64,000 bases of DNA, from contig JAHWKU010000003.1 in NCBI GenBank assembly GCA_019347715.1, forward strand, positions 62,001-126,000. The letters run 5' to 3'. The stretch comes from Actinomycetota bacterium. GTDB taxonomy: Bacteria > Actinomycetota > CADDZG01 > JAHWKV01. Each line of letters begins with the position of its first letter. The first letter of the stretch is position 1. The notes below the pieces were generated by a model. The model made no database searches. It saw only the letters and a program-made list of their open reading frames with translations, and was not told the origin of the DNA. Shown in pieces: positions 48,418-57,589 of this stretch. The translations under genes and the position numbers were made by a program.

Positions 48418-51229
48418 AAGGCCAGCTCCTGCCCGGCAGGCGTCGCGGCTTAGGGTAATAGTCATAGCGGCAGCCATCCTCTTTTTTGTTTCCATCTCCA
48501 CTGTCACGCGCTTTTACACCGACCTGCTGTGGTTCAGAGAACTCGGATTTAGATCGGTGTTCTGGACGATTCTCAGTTCCCAGGCTCTGCTGGCGGCCAT
48601 ATTCGGAATCGCGTTCTTCGTACTGATGATGGTCAACGTCTTGATCGTCGGCAGGACAATGCCGCTGTACCGGATCGCCAACGATCCTGAGGACGCGCTC
48701 GAGCGATACCGGGGAGCGTTCCTTCCCTATCTTCGGTTAATTGCCATCGGGGGAAGCGCGGTGCTGGCCATCTTCTTTGCTCTCGGCATCACACCGCTGT
48801 GGGAAAACTTCATCCTTGCTCAAAATGCCGTTGCATTCGATCAAGTAGATCCCGTTTTCGGTAAGGACCTCAGCTATTACGTCTTCAAGCTCCCGGTGTA
48901 CAGCTATATCTACAGCTGGCTCCAAACGAGTCTGATACTCATCACGCTCGTGGTGGCGGGGGCCCACTACCTCACGGGCGGGATCCGTCCGCAATCGGTA
49001 GGCGATCGCGTCTCGCCGGCGGTGAAGGCCCACCTCTCGGTGCTGATCGGACTGATCGCCCTGCTCAAGAGCTGGGGTTACCGCCTGGATCAGTTCAATC
49101 TGCTCTACTCCGAGCGCGGGGGAGTGACGGGGGCCTCATACACCGACGTCCATGCTGAGCTTCCTGCTCTTCGTCTGCTTGTGATCATCTCGATCATCGC
49201 GGCGGTGTTGTTCCTCGTTAACATCCGCATCCGCGGTTGGGCCCTCCCGATAGCCGGATTGGGACTGTGGCTCCTCACCTCCCTGCTCGTTGCCGGCGTG
49301 TTTCCTCTGGTGGTGCAGAAGTTCCGGGTCGACCCCGCCGAACTGCAAAGAGAAGGTCCCTTCATAAAACGCAACATCGAGTCTACGCGCGCCGCCTACG
49401 GACTCGACGCGATGGAGGTTCGCGAGTTCCCGGCGAAGACCGAGGTCACTCCAACAGAGATCGAGGGGAACCAGAGGACGATAGACAACATTCGCCTCTG
49501 GGACCCGGAGACTCTCAAGACCGCATACCGGCAGCTGCAGGAGATCAGGCCCTACTACCGTTTCATGGACGTCGACGTAGATCGTTACCAGGTCGGCGAT
49601 GAAACTCGCCAGCTCATGGTTTCCACCAGAGAGCTCGACGTCGAGAACCTCGAGTCGCGCACCTGGCAGAACGAACGCATCGTCTATACCCACGGATACG
49701 GCGCGGTGGCGAGCCCTACTCACGAAAAGGACGTACAGGGCCAACCGTCGCTGCTGATGCAAGACATTCCCCCGGTCACCGACATCGAGTCCCTCAAGAT
49801 GGATCAGCCTGGCGTGTATTTCGGGGAGGGCTTTCGATTCGGAGCCGGTTACTCGATCGTCGGCACCGACCAGCCGGAGCTGGACTTCGCGACGGAGGAC
49901 CGGACCGAAACCACAAACTACGAAGGCAAGGGTGGCGTTGCCGTCCAGCATCTGTTGAGACGACTCGCCTTTGCATGGCGGTTTCGTGACATCAATCTGG
50001 CGATCAGCGGGCTCATCAACAACGAGTCAAAGATCATTTACCACCGTGAGGTTCGAGAGCGAGTCTTGAAGGCCGCTCCGTTTATTCAGTTCGATGGGGA
50101 CCCTTACGCGGTCATCGACAACGGGCGAGTCATGTGGATGATTGACGGCTACACGACCTCCCCGATGTATCCATATTCCTCGCGGTTCGATTTCAGTCAG
50201 CGATCGATGCTGCGAGGCGGTGATGAGACAGGGCCGAGTCTTCATGGCCGGAACAACTACATCCGTAATTCGGTGAAGGCGACCATCGACTCCTACGACG
50301 GAACCGTGAAGCTCTACATATGGGACGAGGAAGATCCGATCATCCGGGCCTGGCAGAAGGTCTTCCCCGAGATATTCACGGCCAAAAGTGAGATGCCCCC
50401 ATCTCTGCTTGCCCACGTGAGGTATCCCGAAGATCTCTTCAGGATCCAAAGCGGTCTCTACTTGCGCTACCACATGGTTGACGTCACGGAGTTCTACACG
50501 AGGGAAGATCTCTGGGTCATTCCTGCGGATCCGGACGAGCGGCCTGCGGGCAGAACCGCATCCCTGACGCGTGAGTTACAGCCTTATTACGTATTGATGA
50601 AACTTCCCGGCGAAGATGAGGAGAGCTACGTCCTCATCCTTCCTACCAACCCACGAAACCGTCCCAACATGGTGTCTCTGCTGGTCGCCAAAAGCGATCC
50701 CGAAGAGTACGGGGAACTCATCGACTTCCGCTTCCCGACGGGACGTCAGATACCAGGTGTAGGGCAGATCAACGCCGCGATCAATCAGGACCCCGATATT
50801 TCTCGCACCAAGACGCTTCTTGACCAAGCCGGCTCGAACGTGATCTTGGGGAACCTGCTCGTCCTTCCGCTGGGCGATTCCATCCTCTACTCCCAGCCTT
50901 TCTTCGTGCAGGCCGCCACCAACCCGATACCAGAACTGACTTTTGTCATCCTCGCAACGAGAGACCGAGTCGTGATGCAGCCGACTCTGGAAGAAGCTCT
51001 GGAAGCTTTGGTTTCGGGTCAGGAGCGCACCACGCCTCTTCCAGGCGGAGTGCCGTCCCTGTCGGGTGAGGAACTGATCCAGGAGGCCCTTGAGCACCTG
51101 CAAAGGGCGGACGAGGCCCTGCGACGCGGAGACCTTTCGACCTATCAGCGCGAAAACGAGGAAGCAAGACGCATCCTAGAACGCTCCCAGCAAGACCAGC
51201 CAGAGCCATCCCCAAGCCCAGCCGGCTAG
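48371..51229 (+). CDS. UPF0182 family large membrane protein
   Basis: A 952-residue protein from ATG 48371, overlapping the DivIVA-fusion gene by 47 bp. The first 330 residues contain seven or so transmembrane helices (for example VIVIAAAILFFVSISTVTRFYTDLLWF). A long extracytoplasmic domain follows with family sequences VQKFRVDPAELQREGPFIKRNIESTRAAYGL, YTHGYGAVASP and QPGVYFGEGF. The C-terminal part is Gln/Glu/Pro-rich. UPF0182 proteins are widespread in Actinomycetota and of unknown function. Later starts are possible, since no clear ribosome-binding site precedes this ATG. Confidence 0.92.
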   Translation: MAVVPAPCLDRRTLIRRPAPARQASRLRVIVIAAAILFFVSISTVTRFYTDLLWFRELGFRSVFWTILSSQALLAAIFGIAFFVLMMVNVLIVGRTMPLYRIANDPEDALERYRGAFLPYLRLIAIGGSAVLAIFFALGITPLWENFILAQNAVAFDQVDPVFGKDLSYYVFKLPVYSYIYSWLQTSLILITLVVAGAHYLTGGIRPQSVGDRVSPAVKAHLSVLIGLIALLKSWGYRLDQFNLLYSERGGVTGASYTDVHAELPALRLLVIISIIAAVLFLVNIRIRGWALPIAGLGLWLLTSLLVAGVFPLVVQKFRVDPAELQREGPFIKRNIESTRAAYGLDAMEVREFPAKTEVTPTEIEGNQRTIDNIRLWDPETLKTAYRQLQEIRPYYRFMDVDVDRYQVGDETRQLMVSTRELDVENLESRTWQNERIVYTHGYGAVASPTHEKDVQGQPSLLMQDIPPVTDIESLKMDQPGVYFGEGFRFGAGYSIVGTDQPELDFATEDRTETTNYEGKGGVAVQHLLRRLAFAWRFRDINLAISGLINNESKIIYHREVRERVLKAAPFIQFDGDPYAVIDNGRVMWMIDGYTTSPMYPYSSRFDFSQRSMLRGGDETGPSLHGRNNYIRNSVKATIDSYDGTVKLYIWDEEDPIIRAWQKVFPEIFTAKSEMPPSLLAHVRYPEDLFRIQSGLYLRYHMVDVTEFYTREDLWVIPADPDERPAGRTASLTRELQPYYVLMKLPGEDEESYVLILPTNPRNRPNMVSLLVAKSDPEEYGELIDFRFPTGRQIPGVGQINAAINQDPDISRTKTLLDQAGSNVILGNLLVLPLGDSILYSQPFFVQAATNPIPELTFVILATRDRVVMQPTLEEALEALVSGQERTTPLPGGVPSLSGEELIQEALEHLQRADEALRRGDLSTYQRENEEARRILERSQQDQPEPSPSPAG

Positions 51230-51264
51230 AGACATCGCCTTTGCGGGCTGTGTTATCTTCGATG

Positions 51265-51338
<74 letters not shown>

Positions 51339-51341
51339 CTA

Positions 51342-51364
51342 AGCCCCGCTCCGCGGGGCTTTTT
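51342..51364 (+). terminator. Rho-independent terminator after tRNA-fMet
   Basis: AGCCCCGC (51342-51349) and GCGGGGCT (51353-51360) form a perfect 8-bp stem with loop TCC, followed by TTTT. Confidence 0.92.
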
Positions 51365-51409
51365 GGTCTCTACAATTGGCTTATCGATCACGAAGCTAAA
51401 GGAGGGGGT

Positions 51410-52093
51410 ATGGCTTCCGGGCCTCCCAGCCGGGTGGTAATCGCGGAAGAGGACTTTATTGCTCGGGAGGGAATCCGTTGCATTGTCGAATCTCTTTCGG
51501 AGGTCGAGGTCGTAGGTATGGCCGACGGGGCCGAAACGCTCTCCTCGGCCATCCTGTCTTCGAGTCCTGACGCAGTTTTGTTCGGGTTGCAGCCTCTCCC
51601 CATGAAGTCCGAGGCTGTTGCTGCCGCTCTGCAGGTTCGTAACGATTACCCGGACTTGGCCCTGATCGTCCTAGCCTACGAGCTAGGTGGAAGAGTCCCG
51701 TTTGACTTGCTCAGTCAGGGGTCTGCGGGGTTCGGTTACCTGCTAAGACAAAATCTGGGCGCGGCAAGTCAATTATTGGAAGCGATCCATTCTGTAATGG
51801 AAGGTGGCCTGGTTCTGGATCCGTCCGTTGTGGACTCTGTACTCGAAGCGCAACGCCGGCGACGGCATTCACGTCTGCATGGACTAACCGATAGAGAACA
51901 CGAGGTTCTTACCTTGATGGCTACGGGTCAAAGCAACGCTGCAATTGCAGCGTCACTGGTTCTCTCCAAACCAGCCGTCGAGAGGCACATCAACGCCATC
52001 TTCCGTAAGCTCGGATTGAGGCAGGAGACTGATGTCAGCCAGCGCGTAAAAGCGGTGTTGTTTTACTTAAACGAGGATCAGGCAAGCAGCTGA
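51410..52093 (+). CDS. LuxR/NarL-type regulator with degenerate receiver domain
   Basis: A 227-residue protein with a NarL layout: an N-terminal receiver-like domain and a C-terminal LuxR helix-turn-helix (LTDREHEVLTLMATGQSNAAIA, then KPAVERHINAIFRKLGLRQ). The receiver has lost its phosphorylation chemistry. The phosphoacceptor position in DAVLFGLQPLP is Gly instead of Asp, and the conserved Lys is Arg (YLLRQ). It may bind DNA constitutively or respond to a ligand. An AAAGGAGG ribosome-binding site lies just upstream of the ATG. No kinase is adjacent. Confidence 0.87.
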   Translation: MASGPPSRVVIAEEDFIAREGIRCIVESLSEVEVVGMADGAETLSSAILSSSPDAVLFGLQPLPMKSEAVAAALQVRNDYPDLALIVLAYELGGRVPFDLLSQGSAGFGYLLRQNLGAASQLLEAIHSVMEGGLVLDPSVVDSVLEAQRRRRHSRLHGLTDREHEVLTLMATGQSNAAIAASLVLSKPAVERHINAIFRKLGLRQETDVSQRVKAVLFYLNEDQASS

Positions 52094-52221
52094 CATCAGG
52101 GTGCACACACCAGCAGCCCAATACACCTGGCAACACCCATCGGGTGGTAGGCGAGAAGTGTCGACAACAAGTAGGGAAGTTCCTTCCATTTCTCTCCGGT
52201 TATCTAAGGAGTCCACCCGTA

Positions 52222-53283
52222 TTGGAAATTACCCGAGCCAAATCTCGATGGATGACTGGGATCCTGAGGCCAGTTTTAACCTTCATAGTTCTCGTTCTGT
52301 TCATGGCAGTTTCGGCAGAGGCGAACCACGTTCCTACCGTCGGGCTTGGAACTGCGGACAGTTTCGCGATTCTCGCAGGTTCGGGCGTTACCAACACCGG
52401 CGAAAGTGTCATTAGCGGAGATGTCGGATCGCATCCGACTACTTCAGTTGGAGGATTTCCGCCAGGGATTGTTCAGAACGGGACCATAAACCCCTCTTAC
52501 ACCGAGAGTGCTAAGGCTTCCCTCGTTACCGCTTACAACGACGCCGCGGGGAGAACGCCCGTCAGCACCATTGACACCGAGCTTGGAGGACAAACCCTCG
52601 TGCACGGGGTCTACGATTCCGCAGCGGGAACGTTTGAAATTACAGGCACTCTTGTACTCGATGCACAGGGGGACCCAAACGCAGTCTGGATCTTCAAAAT
52701 GGCATCCAGTCTGACCACGGCTTCTAGTAGCAATGTGAGTCTGATAAACGGTGCGAGTGAGTGCAACGTCTTTTGGCAGATCGGCAGTTCTGCGACTCTT
52801 GGTACAAGCTCCACATTGCGAGGAACCATGATGGCTCTTACCTCGATAACTCTCACCACCGACGCGAACGTCTTCGGAAGGGCACTCGCAAGAAACGGTG
52901 CAGTCACCCTGGATAGCAACAACATCGATGCAACAGCATGTTCGACTGCACCGGCCGCTGATGTGACCCCAACGCCTAGTCCCCCCGGCGATTCCACGAC
53001 ACCAACGCCAACGGCCACGGTAACCAATCCGCCCCCTGTGACTACCGCCACGACTGGGACCCCTGCGACTACCTCGACAACTGCGCCGCCTGCCAACACC
53101 ACAACCACTGGCACCCCCGTCGACACAGCCGCCGGTCCGCCCACCGACACGACAACACTTACGGAGCTCCCTCGCACCGGAGGTCCGATTCAAACAGGAC
53201 CAGCCCTCGCCCTAGCACTCAGCCTGATTCTTGTTGGCTTGTTCTTTAATCACCTTGGCAGGTCCTTGGCCAGCAACCGGTGA
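52222..53283 (+). CDS. LPxTG-anchored DUF3494 (ice-binding-like) protein
   Basis: A 353-residue secreted protein. The signal peptide is TGILRPVLTFIVLVLFMAVSAEA. The DUF3494 beta-solenoid domain (about 35-245) begins VGLGTADSFAILAGSGVTNTG and includes GGQTLVHGVYDSAAGTFEITG and ECNVFWQIGSSATLG. A Thr/Pro-rich stalk follows, then LPRTGG, a hydrophobic segment and SNR, the cell-wall sorting signal cut by sortase. Many DUF3494 proteins bind ice, others are probable adhesins. TTG 52222 is chosen for its AAGGAG ten bases upstream; ATG 52252 also keeps the signal peptide. No sortase gene is in the window. Confidence 0.87.
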   Translation: MEITRAKSRWMTGILRPVLTFIVLVLFMAVSAEANHVPTVGLGTADSFAILAGSGVTNTGESVISGDVGSHPTTSVGGFPPGIVQNGTINPSYTESAKASLVTAYNDAAGRTPVSTIDTELGGQTLVHGVYDSAAGTFEITGTLVLDAQGDPNAVWIFKMASSLTTASSSNVSLINGASECNVFWQIGSSATLGTSSTLRGTMMALTSITLTTDANVFGRALARNGAVTLDSNNIDATACSTAPAADVTPTPSPPGDSTTPTPTATVTNPPPVTTATTGTPATTSTTAPPANTTTTGTPVDTAAGPPTDTTTLTELPRTGGPIQTGPALALALSLILVGLFFNHLGRSLASNR

Positions 53284-53313
53284 CCCAAACAAAGGTCGCG
53301 CCGAACAAAAACC

Positions 53314-53400
53314 TTGAAAAGGGCCGTGCGCGTGATGATCTGTGAGGACGAACCTCTATTCTCGGCTGCGCTTTCGGATCGGTTTCCAGCCGCGAAATAG
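53314..53400 (+). pseudogene. Remnant of a response-regulator N-terminus
   Basis: A short frame from TTG 53314 reads KRAVRVMICEDEPLFSAALS and stops at TAG 53398-53400. The wording ICEDEPLF matches strand 1 and the acidic pair of receiver domains, with nothing like the rest of the domain after it. It looks like a decayed fragment in the 256-bp gap between the DUF3494 gene and the next gene. I see no other feature in that gap. Confidence 0.45.
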
Positions 53401-53539
53401 CCCAAACGGACTATTGATCACAATCCCCAAGAAGACGAAATTTGTAACCATCGAGACTCCGGTCCCCCACCGCGTCTTGACTTTGACGTCGTGCTGAGAG
53501 CTTCACACTGGATTGATGAATCTCAAGGAAGGTCCTCAA

Positions 53540-54706
53540 ATGGCTCGTTACTTCGTTCAGGCTGTGCGGAGTGTTCGAGTTCGTTGGAGCGTGGCCGGCG
53601 TGGCCATAGCAGTCATTCTGGTGACGAGTTTATTGACCTTTCGGACTCTAGATCGCCCAACTCATGTGACGACAGGGAGCTCGGGGTTTCCCGATCAAGC
53701 TATTGAAAACGAAAGCCTAGACGAAGCTGTCGCCGATCCCTCGGTCTCCACAGTTTCTCCTGATGACCCGGAGTATGGAGTGAGGCCGAGGCCCATCCTG
53801 AAGGGTTCGCCTCTCGGCCCATCCCCAATTCCTGAGATCCCGATCGTAAATCCGAAACGTGGATTCGAGTTACATGTCACAACTGATAGAAAAGCCTACG
53901 TTGAAGACGAACAGGTAAAGATCACAGTTCGGGCTTGTAATGAAGGAACCACGAACGTGACCTACGGGTACTGGGATAAGCAACCCTTCATGCTTCGAGC
54001 AGTGGATTCAGCCGGACGGTACCTAGCTTCAGGCACAGGGGACAGCGGAGGCGAGTACCACAAGCGCACATGGGAACCCGGAGACTGTGAGGAGTTCGCC
54101 GGATGGATTTGGTGGCAAACCCGATGGAGCATCAGCCCCGAACCTGTGCACGGTCATCCTCGGGTTGATGCCGGAAGCTACCGGATAGAAGCTGAATGGT
54201 GGGGGGATGAACCAAGCTCAGCGCCCACGCCTCCTCCTTACGACAAGAAAGGAACTTCGGATCCGTTCGAGTTGAAGGGTGTGGTAATAAAGGTCACGAC
54301 TGACAAACCTGTATACACCTCGGTAGAGCCTGTAACAGCAATTGTGACTGCATGCAACCCGAGTCGAGAGGCGCACACCCAGACATTTGTGTGGCGACCG
54401 GAGGCTGAGATCAGGATCTTTAAGGACGGCCACACAGTTTCGCAAACTCATAACGAAGGACCTGTTCCGAAATACAGCTCGACCTGGGCGGGGGGTGAGT
54501 GCAGGTCATATGAATACGTCTGGGATCAGAAAGCGACCGTATACGATCCCGGAGGGGAGAACGGCGAACCAACCGGTAACCGAGTGCCTCCGGGTGAATA
54601 CCTTGTGGAAGTTCTCTGGTGGGGACACTCCCGCCCGGATGTCGGCGTCGGCCACGACGCTCGTCCGGGAGTCATTCCAGACCGGGTCCCCTTCACCTTG
54701 GTTTGA
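53540..54706 (+). CDS. Membrane-anchored protein with two BsuPI-like beta domains
   Basis: A 388-residue protein from ATG 53540 with AAGGAAGG seven bases upstream. One N-terminal transmembrane helix ([17 protein letters not shown]) anchors it. Two similar beta-sandwich units follow: [28 protein letters not shown] (about 120) and [26 protein letters not shown] (about 260). Each ends in an aromatic [16 protein letters not shown] strand. The pattern resembles intracellular proteinase inhibitor BsuPI or Ig-like domains. The role is unknown, probably at the cell surface. It is isolated from its neighbours by about 250 bp upstream. Confidence 0.65.
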   Translation: MARYFVQAVRSVRVRWSVAGVAIAVILVTSLLTFRTLDRPTHVTTGSSGFPDQAIENESLDEAVADPSVSTVSPDDPEYGVRPRPILKGSPLGPSPIPEIPIVNPKRGFELHVTTDRKAYVEDEQVKITVRACNEGTTNVTYGYWDKQPFMLRAVDSAGRYLASGTGDSGGEYHKRTWEPGDCEEFAGWIWWQTRWSISPEPVHGHPRVDAGSYRIEAEWWGDEPSSAPTPPPYDKKGTSDPFELKGVVIKVTTDKPVYTSVEPVTAIVTACNPSREAHTQTFVWRPEAEIRIFKDGHTVSQTHNEGPVPKYSSTWAGGECRSYEYVWDQKATVYDPGGENGEPTGNRVPPGEYLVEVLWWGHSRPDVGVGHDARPGVIPDRVPFTLV

Positions 54707-54749
54707 AGTCTCAATTTGCAGCTGGGTAAGTCGCCGATATCCTGAACCC

Positions 54750-55334
54750 ATGAGTGCCCGGTCCCAGATCTCTCGAGATGACATCCGACGCTTCGAGGAA
54801 GACGCCCTCGAGCTGATGGGCCCTCTTTACGGCGCTGCACTCAGATATACGCGCAATCCGTCGGATGCCGAGGACTTGGTCCAGGAGACCTACCTGAGGG
54901 CCTATCGGGCCTGGGATCAGTTCGAGCCGGGCACGAACTTGAAGGCGTGGCTCTTCAGGATCCTCACGAACCTATTCATCTCCTCCTATCGCAAAAAGCA
55001 GCGGGAACCGGTGGTCGTTTCGGCCGACGAGCACGAGGAATTCGACCTCTATTCACGCCTGGCCGACCGCCGTGCTCTGGACGGGTCTGCCGAATCCATC
55101 GTCTTGGATCAGATCGTCGATGACGACGTCAAGAGCGCTCTCGCTGATCTTCCTGAGAACTTTCGCATCGCCGTTTTGCTTGCCGACGTGGAGGGCTTTA
55201 GCTACAAGGAGATCGCGGAGATCCTCGCCATCCCGATCGGCACGGTCATGTCTAGATTGTTCCGTGGAAGAAAGGCACTGCAGAAGGCGTTGTGGAACCT
55301 AGCCGCCGAACGAGGACTGGTAGAGGCCCCATGA
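54750..55334 (+). CDS. ECF sigma factor, SigR-like
   Basis: A 194-residue ECF sigma factor from ATG 54750 (the frame runs further upstream without homology). Region 2 shows [53 protein letters not shown]. Region 4 shows [41 protein letters not shown]. The close match of the downstream anti-sigma to RsrA makes it SigR-like, controlling thioredoxin and other disulfide-stress genes. I did not find a GGAAT-N18-GTT promoter at its own gene. The stop overlaps the anti-sigma ATG. Confidence 0.9.
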   Translation: MSARSQISRDDIRRFEEDALELMGPLYGAALRYTRNPSDAEDLVQETYLRAYRAWDQFEPGTNLKAWLFRILTNLFISSYRKKQREPVVVSADEHEEFDLYSRLADRRALDGSAESIVLDQIVDDDVKSALADLPENFRIAVLLADVEGFSYKEIAEILAIPIGTVMSRLFRGRKALQKALWNLAAERGLVEAP

Positions 55335-55570
55335 ACAAGCCCGACTGCGACGAATTGATTGCGAAGCTCTATCAGTTCATAGATGGAGAGCTATCTCGCG
55401 ATGAAACGGTCGCGCTGAAAAGACACCTCGAGGGTTGCGGGCCCTGTCTCGAGCGGATACAGGTCGAAGAGCGGTTCAAGCTGCTGATCAAGACGAAGTG
55501 CCGCGGAGAGCAAGCGCCAGAACTGCTCGTAGAAAAGGTGAAAGCGGCGCTTCAAGCCGAGATGGAATAG
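55331..55570 (+). CDS. RsrA-like redox-sensing zinc anti-sigma factor
   Basis: A 79-residue zinc-binding anti-sigma factor. C6, H32, C36, C39 and C57 match in spacing the C11, H37, C41, C44 and C62 of Streptomyces RsrA, including the HxxxCxxC signature (HLEGCGPC). In RsrA, oxidation of these cysteines expels zinc and releases SigR, so this pair is expected to sense disulfide stress. Its ATG overlaps the sigma stop by 4 bp, and the SDR gene follows directly. Confidence 0.9.
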   Translation: MNKPDCDELIAKLYQFIDGELSRDETVALKRHLEGCGPCLERIQVEERFKLLIKTKCRGEQAPELLVEKVKAALQAEME

Positions 55571-56356
55571 ATGGATCTCGGGCTCCACGGTGCCCCCTGC
55601 GCCGTGGCGGGTGCGAGCAGGGGATTGGGTTATGCCATTGCGCTAGAGCTGGCTAGAGAGGGAGCCAGAGTGGCGATTTGTTCCAGAGACCGGTCATCGA
55701 TCGAGCTGGCAGCAGAGCGGATCCGGGCCGAGACCTCATCGGAAGTGCTGGCCGCGACCGCCGATGTTTCTATTTCCTCCGAGGCAGCGATGTTCGTCGA
55801 CCAAGCCGCAGCCGCTTTCGGGGGCCTGCAGGTCATGGTGACCAACGCAGGGGGCCCTCAGACCGGTCTTCCAGATTCATTCGAAGAAGCAGATTGGCGC
55901 GCTGCCCTCGAACTCAACTTCTTCTCATCCGTTTCTCTTGCAACTGCCGCCCTTGCGCATATTCGCAAGCAGAGCTGGGGGAGGATCGTTCTCATTACCT
56001 CGTCTGTTGTGAAGCAGCCGGATCCCGACCTCTCGCTTTCGAGCGCGGCGCGTTCCGCGGTCACGGCATTTGCCAAGACACTGGCAACAACCGTTGCGAG
56101 AGATGGGATAACCGTCAATTGTGTGATGCCCGGCCAGATCGCAACCGATCGCTTGAGCTCGCTGGCCGGGGCACCACTGGGGGCCCCGGCCGATCACCCT
56201 GCGTTCTCCGAGATGGCTGCACAAATTCCGGTCGGAAGGGTGGGAGAGCCTTACGAGTTCGCAGCAGCGGTGACTTTTTTGTGCTCGAAGAGAGCTTCAT
56301 TCATAAACGGTGTGGCTCTTCAGATTGATGGAGGTTTCATCAGAAGCCTGCTGTAG
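55571..56356 (+). CDS. SDR-family protein lacking the YxxxK dyad
   Basis: A 261-residue short-chain dehydrogenase fold. It has the cofactor motif VAGASRGLGYAIALELAREG, the NAG motif (VTNAGGPQTG), and an SDR C-terminal substrate loop and end (VTFLCSKRASFINGVALQIDGG). The catalytic positions differ: after ITSSVVKQPDPDLSLSSAAR the Tyr and Lys of YxxxK read Ser and Arg. A subgroup of FabG-like proteins shares this change, so the usual oxidoreductase activity is doubtful. Its ATG follows the rsrA stop without a gap, so it is likely in the sigR operon. Confidence 0.85.
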   Translation: MDLGLHGAPCAVAGASRGLGYAIALELAREGARVAICSRDRSSIELAAERIRAETSSEVLAATADVSISSEAAMFVDQAAAAFGGLQVMVTNAGGPQTGLPDSFEEADWRAALELNFFSSVSLATAALAHIRKQSWGRIVLITSSVVKQPDPDLSLSSAARSAVTAFAKTLATTVARDGITVNCVMPGQIATDRLSSLAGAPLGAPADHPAFSEMAAQIPVGRVGEPYEFAAAVTFLCSKRASFINGVALQIDGGFIRSLL

Positions 56357-56995
56357 CTACTCAGCAGCTCCGGTTCTGAAGAGCCGGCGGTTCAGGGCAT
56401 CCAGCACGGCTCGCACCACGGCTTCGGTCAGCAAGCCGGTAACCACCGCGGAGCCCGACAGAGAAGTAATGCCTCGTGGCTCACCTACTGAAAGCGTGAC
56501 CACCATCACCTCTGCCGCTCCAGCTCTTTGGATACCGAGATGCTCCAGCTCCAGCCAAGCTTTGCCTTCGAGCAAGTCGTTCAGAGCCTTCAAGGTGGCC
56601 GTTGCTGCTAGGCGCGCGAGGCTCTCCTTCGAGTTCACGCCCGACGCTTCTCCGCGCGATAGCGCGCCGTTTTTCTTGAGACCGACCGAAACCTTTGCTG
56701 CCTTCCCCTTGATCTCGGTGGAAACCTCTTCTATCGAGGGCCTGGCTTCCGTCGGAGCTGTTAGCTCAACTTCGGAGAACTGAACGATCGAAATGATCCT
56801 GTGATCGAGATCGATGCCGAAAGTAGCCATCGAAACCGTTTGGATGTCTCGCGCAAGCTGTTTGGGGGACTTTCCAGCACCCGCAACCACGTGGATCTCG
56901 ATGGGGTTGCCTTCGGGGTCTTGGACCAGGCGAGCGGCCCTTACCTCTGGGATCTTGAGGATGGCTTCTTCGATTTGTTTCCCCTCCACTTCCAT
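56357..56995 (-). CDS. Uncharacterised protein
   Basis: A 212-residue protein from ATG 56995; an upstream TTG at 57013 is possible. The first 75 residues (IEEAILKIPEVRAARLVQDPEGNPIEIHVVAG) look like a small alpha/beta ferredoxin-like domain. The second half (LARLAATATLKALNDLLEGKAWLELEHLGIQRAG) has a similar repeated alpha-beta look. No family is recognised. It is convergent with the SDR gene (stops adjacent) and divergent from bldC. The 204 bp before bldC contain nothing I can identify. Confidence 0.65.
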   Translation of the reverse strand: MEVEGKQIEEAILKIPEVRAARLVQDPEGNPIEIHVVAGAGKSPKQLARDIQTVSMATFGIDLDHRIISIVQFSEVELTAPTEARPSIEEVSTEIKGKAAKVSVGLKKNGALSRGEASGVNSKESLARLAATATLKALNDLLEGKAWLELEHLGIQRAGAAEVMVVTLSVGEPRGITSLSGSAVVTGLLTEAVVRAVLDALNRRLFRTGAAE

Positions 56996-57199
56996 CAAGC
57001 AACATTGATGCAACCGTGGTCGTCAAAGCAAGTATTTGTGGATTAACCCCGTCTAGTTCGGCGGGATGGTACGAAATGACCCATTAGGAGGGTCCAAATT
57101 GATCCGTTTTAGCCATTCACACCGCCGGCTTTAAGACCGAAGATCTACTCGAAGCGGACAAACGGTCTGCTTCCGAAATCGGAACCGGAGGGGTTGGAG

Positions 57200-57412
57200 A
57201 TGAGGCAGCACCAGAGGGATTACCTGAGAACTGCCGAGGTAGCTCGGCTACTCCATGTGTCTCCCAAGACCGTCTCTCGGTGGGCAAATGAGGATAAATT
57301 GCCGTTTGTGAGGACTCTGGGTGGTCACCGGCGGTTTCCTGCGGATCAGATCCAGGAGCTGGCTCAAAAGTTAACTTCTGAGTCTCAAGGGAAGCAGGCG
57401 TACGGACGATGA
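57200..57412 (+). CDS. bldC: BldC-type MerR-like DNA-binding protein
   Basis: A 70-residue stand-alone winged helix-turn-helix: YLRTAEVARLLHVSPKTVSRWANEDKLPFVRTLGGHRRFPADQIQEL. It is almost the size and wording of Streptomyces BldC, which lacks the MerR dimerisation helix and binds DNA as head-to-tail oligomers to control development. ATG 57200 follows GGAGGGG at a good distance; the in-frame TTG at 57194 is less likely. It faces a 262-bp region leading to the structured leader and HD genes. Confidence 0.92.
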   Translation: MRQHQRDYLRTAEVARLLHVSPKTVSRWANEDKLPFVRTLGGHRRFPADQIQELAQKLTSESQGKQAYGR

Positions 57413-57589
57413 TTTAGAGTCTCCTTGACTTGGTTCACGGTCCTTCCCGGCTGGTCCGGATCGTCCGTTTCGGCCAAGTAGGAGATACTGGTCGCGGCGG
57501 CCGAGAGGTGTGTGCCGGGGCTTATACGGCAAGACGGGTCTTTGACAACAGAGATGGGAACCGGCGGGGCGAGTAACACCCCTGAGCGG

